64,000 bases of DNA from Magicicada septendecula. Taxonomy: Eukaryota; Arthropoda; Insecta; Hemiptera; Cicadidae. Each line of letters starts with the position of its first letter. The first letter of the stretch is position 1. Both the position numbers and the translations under genes were made by a program. Below, piece after piece: positions 22,136 to 33,189 of this stretch. The stretch is from positions 374,623,258-374,687,257 of the forward strand of contig CM068372.1 of NCBI GenBank assembly GCA_034769895.1, in the 5' to 3' direction. The notes under the pieces were generated by a model. It was not told the DNA's origin, did not search any database, and saw only the letters and a list, made by a program, of their open reading frames with translations.

Positions 22136-22389
22136 TATCAATTACATCGTCATCATCATCATCATCTTCACGGATTAAGCCAAGGATGGTTTGTTCCGGT
22201 CTCAAATAGGCAAAGATTAGAGCTGGTCACGCCATCGCTTCCTCGGACGTCCCACACCTCTCCGTCCCTTCGGCTTATAGTTTCAGAGTTGTTTGTAGAT
22301 GCGGCAGTCGTCCATTCGGCAAAGATGTTCCCACCAATTCAGCCGATACTGGACGATTCTGTCGAGTATACTCATAGTATCAATCACAT
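22136..22389 (-). mobile_element. Short LINE family A insertion with 12-bp duplication
   Basis: The inserted segment is 22148-22377 (230 bp). On the minus strand it is the extreme 3' end of family A, ending in a (GAT)n tail (plus-strand catcatcat at 22148-22165). The duplication tatcaattacat (22136-22147) and tatcaatcacat (22378-22389) matches at 11 of 12. Truncation is severe: only the last about 70 codons are left, without any catalytic part. Confidence 0.85.
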
Positions 22390-23940
22390 ATACAAAGAAA
22401 TATGTAAGAAATACAAGCTAAATATATAGTTGATAATTAAGAATACAGGTAGTTTCTTTGTAGTTATTTGTCCTTACCAGATCTTCGAGAACATCCTAAT
22501 CGGCTGAAACAATCTTCAGAGTTTTAGAATAATTGAGAAACTGACAAAGTTTCGTGTTTATTTAAATGTTTTCATGTAGTATTTTCCATCAAGCGACCAA
22601 CGAGTCTTTAATTAATATCGTGATGATGACAGTTCAGTTTCTTCTTATCTTACTAATTATCTTATCAATTAAGCTTATTAATTATCTTAGTGAAGTCTAG
22701 TGTTATGTTGACTGGATCACAGGTAAACAGGTGATATCCGACATTGCGTGATATTTACTCTATCACTGAAGAAAAAAAATATTAACAAGAGTTTTGAGCC
22801 TTCAGCATTAAATGATAACAGTTTATTTCGCTCATTCAGTAAAACAAAACTGACCATTCGATATTGCTAACTTATTTAGATTAACCGACACGTATTGCAA
22901 AACAAGGGAAACTCGGTTCCGCGTATGAATGCATGAATCACCTTTGGCATTTCTCCCAGCAGCCGGAGGCAGAACATTTACTTCGGATTTTTACTTTCAT
23001 TTGCGATTTACATACGTCGAGTTTGTAAGCGGGCAGAAAACACTTCATTGATGAGCGAATTATTATTTCGGTTTCTTGTTATTTTAATTCCGTTCTGACG
23101 ATTATTTTGGAAAATGTTAAGATACCGTGGGAATAATTCATTCGAATTTTAAAATGAATTTATGTAATGAGTTTGAAACGAATAATGTCTTTTTCTCAAT
23201 GGAAATCGATAGCTCGTTTTGCTTATTCTGACTTTTCACTTATACATATTATATACGTATCGATTGTACCGTTGGAAACTGATGACAGTTACCAATTCTA
23301 CAGTAAACGGTTGCGTAACACCTAAAAGGTTGATGTATTCTTTATTTCGTCAGTCAGATGAAGTTATATGAAATTTTGCTTCCTACAGGTAGAACCAATA
23401 TGTAGTACCTACTCAGGACGGTGGCGCGCGCATACGTATGTATACTTTAATCTCTTGTTTTTTTTTTTTTTGTGGAAACGGGTCACTTATGGGACCTACG
23501 AAATGAATCACTCGAATACGCAATTATTATTTTATTGTTTCAGTAAATTTAATTATCATTTATCTTTGTCTTTCGTTCAACTATATTACTCTCCAGTCCA
23601 GTCATTAAATTTTGCATTCTGCATTTAAAAAATCCAATTTAATTCATATTCCTGCACTCTGTATTATTCCTCTTTGGCTTTATGTGGTTTTAATGAATCC
23701 ACTAACGGACGTTCATGATCACTATTGCTAACTCATATAATGAAACTCCCCTGCAAACAGTACTTTTGTATTTTAGTTATTAACTTTTCATTTTCCGTAT
23801 ATGGAATACGCGTTTTCTATTTTTCTGTATAACAATTCTAATAAAAGTGTAACAATATTGATGAAACTGATATTTTGCATCTGCAGTCAAAGAGATAAAG
23901 AATTTGAAGAAAAAATAGAAATTGTACAAAAACTTAAGGA
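22390..23940. other. No recognisable gene
   Basis: AT-rich. Contains a poly(T) run at 23457-23471. No family motifs. Confidence 0.4.
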
Positions 23941-23951
23941 GGAGTTTAACA

Positions 23952-23954
<3 letters not shown>

Positions 23955-23985
<31 letters not shown>

Positions 23986-24411
23986 ATTAATAAACAACAA
24001 CAACAACCACAACGACGACGAGGATGATGATGTTGATATCATATCATGATGAGCCTGATGAGGGGGAGAGGAGGGGTAAAGAAAGAGGAGGTGGAGGAGG
24101 AGAAACAAGTTGAGGAAAAGAAGTACGTAACTGAGGAAATAGAGAAAAGGGAATTACATGATAAGAGCGTATAGTAAGAAGACAGGCAAACGACTTTCAA
24201 AAATGTCATGAATTCGCAACTGCAAGATAAAGGAAAAAAACATGCATGGAACTTCAATGTTAACGCAGTGAAGAGTGTCTTCTGAGGCGGAAGAGGTTCT
24301 TAGGCACCGGTAGACCGGAAAAATGGTCAGAAAATCGTGGTGAGAGAGAGATAGATAAGTAGAAAAATTAGAAAAATAGATTGACAGATAGATAGGTAGG
24401 TAAGTAGGTAG

Positions 24412-24486
<75 letters not shown>
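23955..24486. repeat. Clustered microsatellites: (AAT)n, (GAC/GAT)n, (GATA)-like and (GA)n
   Basis: (AAT)n-type at about 23958-23990, GAC/GAT triplets at 24012-24035, a GATA/GGTA mixed tract at 24347-24413, then about 36 GA units at 24414-24486. Low-complexity frames on either strand are not genes. Confidence 0.9.
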
Positions 24487-24489
<3 letters not shown>

Positions 24490-24618
24490 CAAATGGGAAA
24501 ATCGGTTTAACAAAATTGTACCAATTGTTTTGTGTCGACGTTTTGATAGTAATCTTTTCTATGTATTTATTATTACAATTATCAAGTAGGCCTATACTTA
24601 CATGCTCGTGATTAGATA

Positions 24619-25941
24619 ATTGGAAAGTTTTAAGACTGGGCTTGTAATTTCAAAATGGCAGTACTTACAGGCTATAGGCTATTGTGATGGATCTCCTTCA
24701 AAATAGTCCCCTTCTGACTGAACACACCGACTCCAACGGTGTTTCCACTTTTTGAAGCATTCCTGGAAATTTTCTTTCTTAAGGGTTTTGAGAACCCTCT
24801 CCGTATTTGCCTGGATGTCTTCGATTGTGTCAAATCGGTCCCCTTTCAGCGAAATTTTCAATTTAGGAAACAGGTAGAAGTCGGCAGGGGCTATATCAGG
24901 GGAATAGGGGAGTTGCGGAAGCACAGGAATTTTGAATTTGGCCAAAAATTCCGTGATCGAGAACGCACGATGAGCCGGTGCGTTGTCGTGGTGGAGGACC
25001 CAATTTTTGTCTCGCCAGAGTGCAGGCCTTTTCTTCTGCAAATTTTCGCGCAAACGCTGATGGACACTTTTATAGCATTCCTGGTTGATTGTCTGCCCCC
25101 CCTAGGGGCAAATTCGTGAAGCACGATACCCGTAGAATCGAAAAAAACCACCAACATTGTCTTCACATGAGACCGACTTTGTCGCGCTTTTTTCGGTCGT
25201 GGCGAACTTGGACCCTTCCACTGCTATGATTGTGTCTTTGTTTCTAGGTCATACCCATAAACCCATGTTTCATCGCCTGTAATTACCCTATTTAACAAAT
25301 CTGGGTCAGTTTCGGCCCGATTAAACAATTCTTGGGACACTTCAAGTCGGTATTGTTTCTGCTGGTCTGACAACAATTTCGGAATGAATTTCGCGGACAC
25401 TCGACGCATGATCAAATCTTCACTTAAAATTGCCTGAACCGCGTAGAAACGTAAATTCAGTTCATTAGCCATCTCCGTAATTGTAAGTCTACGGTCAGAG
25501 CGTACTAAATCGCGAACTTTTACAATGTTTTCATTGGTTTTTGAAGTGGAAGGCCGGCCGGACCGGGGGGTCATCTTCGACTAATTCGCGGCCATCTTTG
25601 AATCTGTTGAATCAGATAAAACATTTGACCGGCTCAGACATTTATCCCCGAAAGCTGTTTGTAAGAGTGCATAAGTCTCCGAAGCTGATTTCCCGGTTTT
25701 AAAACAAAATTTGACACAGACTCGTTGTTCCGTTTTTTCATCCATTTTGCAAAATCAAAAATCCGCCAAGATCCGATCACACGTCCTCACTCACCAGGAT
25801 GCCACTCTCTACTGAACAAAGATATCGCGGTGATCGTTTCACAACGTTTCAACGACAAAACACCCTTCCCCTTCCACACCCGTGGGCAAACCTAGCCCCT
25901 CTTGTAGAGCAGTGGCGGCACCTGTCTTAAAACTTTCCAAT
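24619..25941 (-). mobile_element. Mariner-family transposon 2 with 18-bp TIRs
   Basis: The 18-bp inverted repeat attggaaagttttaagac is exact at 24619-24636 and, reversed, at 25924-25941. The left end abuts TA (24617-24618); the right flank reads ca, so the TA there has mutated or the end is a base or two different. The total of 1.32 kb is full length for mariner. The transposase is on the minus strand and has few breaks. Confidence 0.85.
24680..25745 (-). pseudogene. Mariner transposase, nearly complete, frameshifted
   Basis: It starts MDEKTEQRVCVKFCFKTGKS near 25743. GRPSTSKTNENIVKVRDLVR (second helix-turn-helix region), then NRVITGDETWVYGYD (first catalytic Asp, near 25270), then VLHHDNAPAHRAF (second Asp) and PQLPYSPDIAPADFYLFPKL (third Asp, exactly 34 residues after the second) are all present. 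The family signature is therefore DD34D. The breaks are about three frameshifts: between about 25590 and 25575, near 25225, and near 25080. All catalytic residues remain, so it is younger than the copy at 4392-5628. Confidence 0.85.
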
Positions 25942-25947
25942 CACATT

Positions 25948-26175
25948 ATACTTGAACATGAGCATATTCGCTAAGGAGTGAACTTTGCAAATTTTGATTG
26001 AGCTTAAAGTGTCCCCATTGTTTAAAAAAGTTGATGAGTATAAGAATAGATGGGGGGAACATGTTTTTTGCATGGAAAAGAACTCTGTACTAAAGGTAGC
26101 AAATTTCTATGTTCCACAGTGTAGTCGTAATGTAGGAAGGCCCACAAAACAATGGTATGATTTCTAATTCAATAT
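25948..26175 (+). pseudogene. LINE C-terminal relic
   Basis: The frame at 25985-26167 encodes KVDEYKNRWGEHVFCMEKNS then CSRNVGRPTKQWYDF. This is the 'Y-N-W-EHV-RM ... GRRNVGRP-KRW' tail of a LINE reverse transcriptase. It starts only a few bases from the mariner right end and lies head-on to the minus-strand LINE A fragment at 26205-26500. Confidence 0.65.
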
Positions 26176-26204
26176 AAAACATTTGTAAATAATCATGAAA
26201 AGTA

Positions 26205-26500
26205 TCTTCAACAAAGATGAAACCAAAGCACACTAGAATTGGTCACCCCAATGATTTTTCAGATGTCCCACACGTCTCCTTATAATTCAATAATCGTTTG
26301 GGGATACAGCAGTCGTCCATTAAGTTAATATGTTTCAACCATTTTAATCGATACTGGGCATTCGTATAGAGTAATTATGCTCATAATATTTAGCTCCTGT
26401 CGTGTATCTGCATTTATTCTGCGATCTTGGAGAGTATATCTTTCCACGTTCCTGAGAAATCTCATTTCGGCCGCTTCAGTACGACTGGCCTGGGAGTTTA
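26205..26500 (-). pseudogene. LINE family A 3' fragment
   Basis: Complementary-strand text matches family A at the C-terminal blocks: HLCRMDDCRIP equivalents near 26300, and the 'AAEMRFLR' equivalent near 26450-26480 (plus-strand gagaaatctcatttcggccg). It is more diverged than the copies at 1875 and 61652. Confidence 0.65.
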
Positions 26501-26577
26501 TAGATAATATCGATTTAAGTTTACAATGTATGTGAGACTTCTGAAACCGAACGAATGTCTACAGCTACTCCAGGATG

Positions 26578-26702
26578 GAAGAAGAAGAAGAAGAAGAAGA
26601 AGAAGAAGAAGAAGAAGAAGAAGAAGAAGAAGAAGAAGAAGAAGAAGAAGAAGAAGAAGAAGAAGAAGAAGAAGAAGAAGAAGAAGAAGAAGAAGAAGAA
26701 AA
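26578..26702. repeat. (GAA)n microsatellite, about 41 units
   Basis: Uninterrupted GAA triplets. No family B LINE end is visible upstream. Confidence 0.95.
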
Positions 26703-28525
26703 GTTATACACTAGCTTTTAGAGGACAAACAATAGAATTTTATTTGAGGAAATACGTATTAGATAATTAAGTACGTCAACACAGAGAAGATTTTTTGATT
26801 AACGAATAAGCCGTGAAACAGATATTAATGCAGGCGGTGTACGTACTCGAGTAGGAAGGAAAAAGAATAAATGAACAAAACAATTACGTATAAATACTAT
26901 TAACGCTGTAATGAAATAGACAGGATTAAGCGAAGTATGATTCTGTTTTTTATCACTCATGTCTGAAGACAGTTAATGCTAGACGTTCAATTTGAAACAC
27001 GTTGTATTCAATCTGTTTAATTTACTGCATTACGTTACGCGTAATTAACTGAACTACAGGAGTTATTCACGTTTAACTTTTTTATAAAACTGCTTACTAC
27101 CACAAATATATCTGGTTTTTTATTACCATATCAAAAACAGGTTGTAAAAACATGGACTTTTTCTGCCACAAAAATTGCGTGGGTTACTTTAAACGCTTAC
27201 TAATAATAAAGACATAGTTACTAGTCAGTACGAAATATATTTATGATATAACATTTTATGTTCTTTTTTTATGATTATTGCAGGAGTCATTTTTAATTGA
27301 CTCGTAGTCTGTACATTGCATCAAGTAAAGCTTCCTACAGTAATCGTATATTATATAGTTGGAACGTTTAATTGTGGATTGTCACAGTAAGAGAAATAAA
27401 ACAACACAGAACAATTAGAACGTCCATTTTGGATTTTGTCAATTACGTAAAGGCTCGTAAAAACTCTTAAAATATCTTAAAATATCACGGCTAATGACGT
27501 TCAATTGGCATGTTCTAGAACACTTTCGTGGGCAGTTGAAAGAAAGAGTGAATTCTTGTGGCGTTACATTCTTTCATGCGTCATTTGTTGGTTGGTGACT
27601 TGACTGATCCCTGTGTAGACGTAAACGGAGGTAAGTGCAGTCATTTTGCGGGTTGGTTCATAGCGATAAGTTAGTGTCTTGTTAATCGCGTGAAGTGGTA
27701 TTAAAATGTTTTGGTATTTCTAATACAATGAATCTCACTAAACTTAACGATATTATTAAAAAATTATTATCAACTGTAAAAACTTGAGTAACACATTGTT
27801 ATATTTCTGTAAAACAATTGTTGACGTGCTTTATAATGTTTAAAAAATGTATGATTTCTCCTGCGTTGAAAAGGTTTTACTCAAAGATCGTTATCATGTA
27901 ACAATATGTTTTACTAATTTATGTAAACGTATAAAGTAGTCTTTAGTCGTATATATAAGCCAATTTGATATTTATCATCGTCGCACTTTTTTAATTATTT
28001 ATTTTTACGAAAAGTAATCACTTATTGAACATTCATTGTGAGCGATTGTGTATTAAATTTTATTTATAATCATTCTTAAGTAAGCTAATATATAAATAAT
28101 AATAGAATAAATGAAACAAGCGGAGAGTTAATTAATAGTAGTTACAGTATTATTATAGGTAACGCTTCCTCTTCCTCATTCTTCTCCTCCTCGTCTCCCT
28201 ATTCCTCCTACTCCGCACCTCCATCACCACACCACCATCAGAATTACCATTACCGTCTTTGCTACATGACTGTTTCATCATCATTTATCTGATTATCTTT
28301 ACTTTGGTCATTGTATATTAGTTTTTCCTTTTGCTTTGTATCTGAGAACTTGTTAAGGCCGCCTTTCGTTACTCGTCGTTATGTGAACTTTCAACCGGCA
28401 AATTAAATATTAATTCATTTAGTATTATGGATACGATTTGTAGAAAAGTTAAATCTACGAGTATTATACATATTTTGTCATAATCTTATAATAAAGATGT
28501 TTTACTAAACGAATACAATGACTAG
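26703..28525. other. No recognisable gene
   Basis: AT-rich. A pyrimidine-rich tract (28165-28225) is the only compositional feature. Confidence 0.4.
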
Positions 28526-28529
28526 GTCA

Positions 28530-28741
28530 CCTAGAGCGAATGGACGATCAGCGTATACCAAAGAAAATTCTGAGAGGACAGGCGTAAAAAAACAGAAAGA
28601 AGGGTCGACCTAGGATAAGATGATTAGATGTGTGCTGGAAGATTTGGACATGAGGATGACACCGCTGAGATGGCAACGGATAGGAGTCATTAGAGAAAAC
28701 TGGTGTTGGAAGCCAGGGCTCACGTTGGGAGCTGTATTGGT
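28530..28741 (+). pseudogene. LINE family B 3' end
   Basis: The sequence matches the family B ending at 12770-12990: WMDDQRIPKKIL, KKGRPRIR-like, and the closing LEARAHVG segment, followed immediately by GAA repeats. Stops and a frameshift are present. Only the last about 70 codons are left. Confidence 0.75.
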
Positions 28742-28901
28742 GAAGAAGAAGAAGAAGAAGAAGAAGAAGAAGAAGAAGAAGAAGAAGAAGAAGAAGAAGA
28801 AGAAGAAGAAGAAGAAGAAGAAGAAGAAGAAGAAGAAGAAGAAGAAGAAGAAGAAGAAGAAGAAGAAGAAGAAGAAGAAGAAGAAGAAGAAGAAGAAGAA
28901 A
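28742..28901. repeat. (GAA)n microsatellite, about 53 units
   Basis: 160 bp of uninterrupted GAA, directly continuous with the family B LINE 3' end. It is the longest triplet array in the window. Confidence 0.97.
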
Positions 28902-30420
28902 TTTTACTAATGTCTGTATTAATATTTTTTATCCAAAATAATTTTTTGAAGAGTTGCAAGATGGGTTTAAAAACTACGATTACTGAAATCAAATAATGCT
29001 GCTAAAGGACTATAACCTTAAGCTCTAGACCTTGAAATAACTTACCGACTAATTGAAAACAGTGAAATAAAAATGACATAACTTTCATTTTTGCATTTTC
29101 ACATACAACATAGCAGTTTGAAACATTATTGTATGCTTATAGATTTGTATATTAAATATATAATTTTGCTGATTACGGTTTATAGTAAAATCTAGTGATG
29201 GCCAGGGGTAAAGGATGAAGTAATATATTAACAACAACAAGTGCAAGTTTCACTAACTGAAATATATCTGTAAGCTAATCAATCAAACTGTCTAACAACA
29301 GACAGGGGATAAGTGGAAACATTGAAAGATATCATGGCTAAAGGAAGGGTAAATCGCTATTTCATTGATCCTTTGTCTATTACGGCTGCATAGCGTCGAA
29401 GAAACTGCCTGCTTGATCAGAAAATAAACAAACCTGTGCTTAATCACAAAACGTAAGAGGATCGAGATCATCTTTGTTGTGCCAACACGTCCATATAAGG
29501 AACTGTGGTACGGACAAAGCACCTGACCAAAATTGAATTGACATAATATAAAGCGTATAATTCGTGCACTATTGTAATGCCGCTTGCCGCGGCTTCGATG
29601 CCGCTTACTCCTGACAAATTATTTTTTTACAGAGTATACACGTGGGAGCCTACTTTCATTTTTAGTAAGTCCTTATCGTAACACTTTCTTCGATTTTATT
29701 TATTGCTGAATAAATCAAAATATATTTGTAACATTGCGTTACTATAACGTACAAGTATGTTATTTTCTTTTTTAGAGTTTATGTTTTTAACCCGCGGTAC
29801 ATTTGCGAAGACGCCTTGACTGATTGTCGCTGGGAGACGTTCCTCTTTTTATTTATTACCACTCATATTTATTTTGAAAAATACTTATGCTTTCAGTCAC
29901 GAACTTATAAAATAAATTATAGGCCTACACTTAGCTAGTGTACAGAATGCTTAATACGATCATAAAAATGACAAAGTATTCTTATTTTCCTTCCTTTCGG
30001 TATTCGAGAGTTCACTAAAGTATCAGCAGTCAGGCAGCTATGAAACCCTTTGCAATATGAACAAATTTTCTTTTGTGAGGAGAAAGCGGAAAGTGAAATA
30101 AATGTAGTTTTACTTCTTTCTTTATGAAAATTAAATAAACAACTTGTGAGGAAACTCGTGACATTTGAATATAATGTTTTGACAAAGGTTTCTGGACTGT
30201 TCAGAGAGGGGGATAAGGAAGCAAAACAATGATATAAAGGAGCAGTATTACGAACCAGACATAACTGTGGCAGCCAGGGCAAAGACGTTGGCATTGGCTA
30301 TAAGGCCCCTCTTATTTATACATCAAGCCCGCAAACACTGTTACAAATATTTTTGGGTTGTAGAACGGGGAATAATTATTGAAAATTATGGGTTTGTTTG
30401 TAAAAATGTCTTAAATCGAA
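28902..30420. other. No recognisable gene
   Basis: A minus-strand frame 29935-30294 (119 codons) contains CSYCKGFHSC, which could hint at a retroelement zinc knuckle, but no second match supports that. Otherwise AT-rich. Confidence 0.3.
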
Positions 30421-30660
30421 AAAATTGAGACCCATATATGACTTCCATGTTCTAAGATTTATATTTAAAATCGTTTAAATATAAATTGAAAAATTTGACA
30501 ATTTTGACAAATTGAAATAGAATATTTCCATAGAAACTACTACTTTGTTGCCGATAACGTAGTACACATATAAAAAATCGGTATAGAGAACCATACATGA
30601 CTTCCATGTCCTAAAATGTATATTTAAAATCATTTAAATATTAATTAAATAAGTGGATGC
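30421..30660. repeat. Diverged direct repeat, about 165-bp spacing
   Basis: The phrase atgacttccatgttctaaga (near 30438) recurs as atgacttccatgtcctaaaa (near 30597), each followed by tatatttaaaatc(g/a)tttaaatat. A related stretch with ttccatag(c/a)aactact occurs near 30527 and again near 31592. Confidence 0.6.
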
Positions 30661-31640
30661 TTGAGTTCTGAAAAAATTACGTTTCAGCTAAAATGGTACC
30701 ACCATGTCAGGTGGATTAAGACTATCCTCAACCTTCGTGAGGAAGGACTGTACTTTTGGATAAAATGTCTGTAGGTCGAACGAAGAGCTAAAGGTAGCTG
30801 CGATCTGATTCCTGTAATGAAATTGGACTCTCGCTGCGAGTGGCCGAGGGATGTCTATAGTGTTATCAAAGTCTTTCCTGTCAATACTATACTAGTCATT
30901 TTTCTTTTTAAAAATCGAGTCTTGATTTCTTTCTTTCCATTTGTCTTCTGATTTCCTAAACGTCTATTCTGTTCACACGTACAATTATAAATTTCTCAGC
31001 ACAACATTTCTTCCTTAATACGTCTGTGTCTCCTGTTTAACACCCACCATTCTGATCCATGTCATAACGCTATATTCCACACAGGCTAGTAAATAATTAG
31101 CCATCAGGGAGGTCAAAATATTTTTGAGGAGGAGCAAACAATTTTCCAAAGGAGAAAAATATTTATATATTTTTCATACATACACACATGCACATATTAG
31201 TTTATAATTCTCATATCATAATAGAAATAAGTACACAGATTGTATTAATTGCTTTAATACAACAACACTGCCCAGCGATCCACAGGAAGAAAATCGCTGT
31301 CCACCTTTTCGGCTTGCACGCGTTGTGTTGGTGTGGGGTTCGGTACTTTTAATTTAAAAAGCTTGCAAACATAAGGAAATAAACATGATTGATGCCAGAA
31401 ATAACGCAAATTGTGTATGTGTGTGTGTGTCCTGCCGGCCTTTTTGATGCGGTAATCAAAATAATAAAACTTTGGAAAAGTAAACATTAAATAATTGAGA
31501 TATGCTTGCCTGCCAGGAACGATATATTTTCACTCATACGTGATTTAAATTAAAATGAAAAATATAGAATTTTGTTAAAGTAAAATGAAATGTTTCCATA
31601 GCAACTACTTCTTTGTTGTCATTAACGTATTACACATATA
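30660..31640. other. No recognisable gene
   Basis: A minus-strand frame (31254-31487) ends VPNPTPTQRVQAEKVDSDFL; I cannot assign it to a family. Confidence 0.3.
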
Positions 31641-31656
31641 AAACTTATAAAATTTA

Positions 31657-31986
31657 CCTCCTCCATCATCAACTACCATTTTAATTTATTAAAAAAATTA
31701 CCCCTTCTTCCTTCAACTACCCTTTTCATTTATAGATATTTCATCTACCTTTCTACAGTGGATTATTATGACCTTCGTTTCAGGATAGTTTATTTATCAA
31801 AATTAAGCAATTTACTCTTGTTAAAACGTAAAACGTTGTAGGTAAACTGCCCCTTTCCCTTAACCGATCTTCACCAAAAACAATAGGCCTTGAGTCCTCT
31901 ACAATTCAGGGCTGTATACACAAAATTATTTGATTCTGTTTGAATTTGCGGCTGTTATCGTTTGCCATAGAAAAACTTCTACACAG

Positions 31987-32029
<43 letters not shown>

Positions 32030-32456
32030 ACGAAAAATGACTTTTTTTCATGTTTTGATGGTAGTAGAATCAGAATCTGCCGTTATCTTGAACACGATTT
32101 TTTTCGCCATGACCTTATGGAACATGGAAGTAAAAATTACACCCTCCCCCTTCAACTATCATTTTAATTTATATAAAATTACCCCTCCCCCTTCAACTAC
32201 ACTTTTCATTTATAGATATTTCATCTACTTTTCTAAGTGGATTATTATTACCTTTTGTTTTCAGGATATTTTATTTATCAAAATTAAGTACTTTACTCAC
32301 GTTAAAACGTAAAATTTTGCAGGTAAACTACTCCTCCCCATTAACCGAACTTCACTAAAATCAATAGTCCTTGAGTCCTCTATAACTCAGGTATATATCC
32401 AAAAAATTGTTTGTTTCTGTTTGAATTTGCGGCAGTTATCGTTCGCCATAGAAAAA

Positions 32457-32511
<55 letters not shown>

Positions 32512-32640
32512 TTCAGAAAATGACTTTTCTTCGTATTTTGAGGGCAGTACGATCAGAATCAGCCCTTGTCTTGGATTGTCTTGAACACGATTTTTTCGCC
32601 ATGACAACACTTCCATTTCCTTACGAAACATGGAAGTAAA
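31657..32640. repeat. 480-bp tandem duplication, two units, each with a (CA)n tract
   Basis: Matching landmarks are spaced exactly 480 bp apart: tttatagatatttcatctac ends at 31748 and again at 32228. Each unit has the same order: this landmark, a gttaaaacgtaaaa block, ccttgagtcctct, gtttgaatttgcggc, gccatagaaaaa, (CA)n, a tgactttt block, tcttgaacacgattttt, and acatggaagtaaaa. The CA tracts are 31985-32024 and 32459-32511. Units differ at many positions, so the duplication is old. Confidence 0.85.
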
Positions 32641-33189
32641 AAGAGCTGTTACATTAGACTATACTCTCACAATATCCTCAACTGAGATCGATAACGTCAG
32701 TAACGTAGTGGGTTAGAATAAGGATTCTAATATCAGATAAATAACAGAAATAATGTAATAGTAGACAAATTTACGTTTATATATGAACACAGCTTTATTT
32801 ATTTTTTTATTTTATTTTTTTATAAGGTCGCTGCAACAGCAACAGTCATTAGCGACCACAAAAATGAATTTGTACAGATTCGTAAACAGATGCATTAACA
32901 TATAGTAAATATTTGTTTAAATACCAAATAGTGTAAACAAATGAGATAGATAAAAATATTTAACAAATAACAGTATTAGTTTAACTGATGCAAAATAAAA
33001 TGAGAAATATTAACCCCTCACAACACAACCAATATAAATATACATCTTGCACATAAATAAATATAACTAAGTATACATATAATAAATATAACATTAAGTA
33101 ACAAAATATAACAACTATATAACAATAAGTCATAACAAATATCAGTCCATTAACTTAATTACACAATTTTTAATGTTCTCATAATTTTC

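Noticed and set aside
29935..30294. Retroelement gag zinc knuckle (CSYCKGFH)
   Set aside because: One loose Cys/His cluster in a frame with no other gag, protease or polymerase sequence nearby is not enough.
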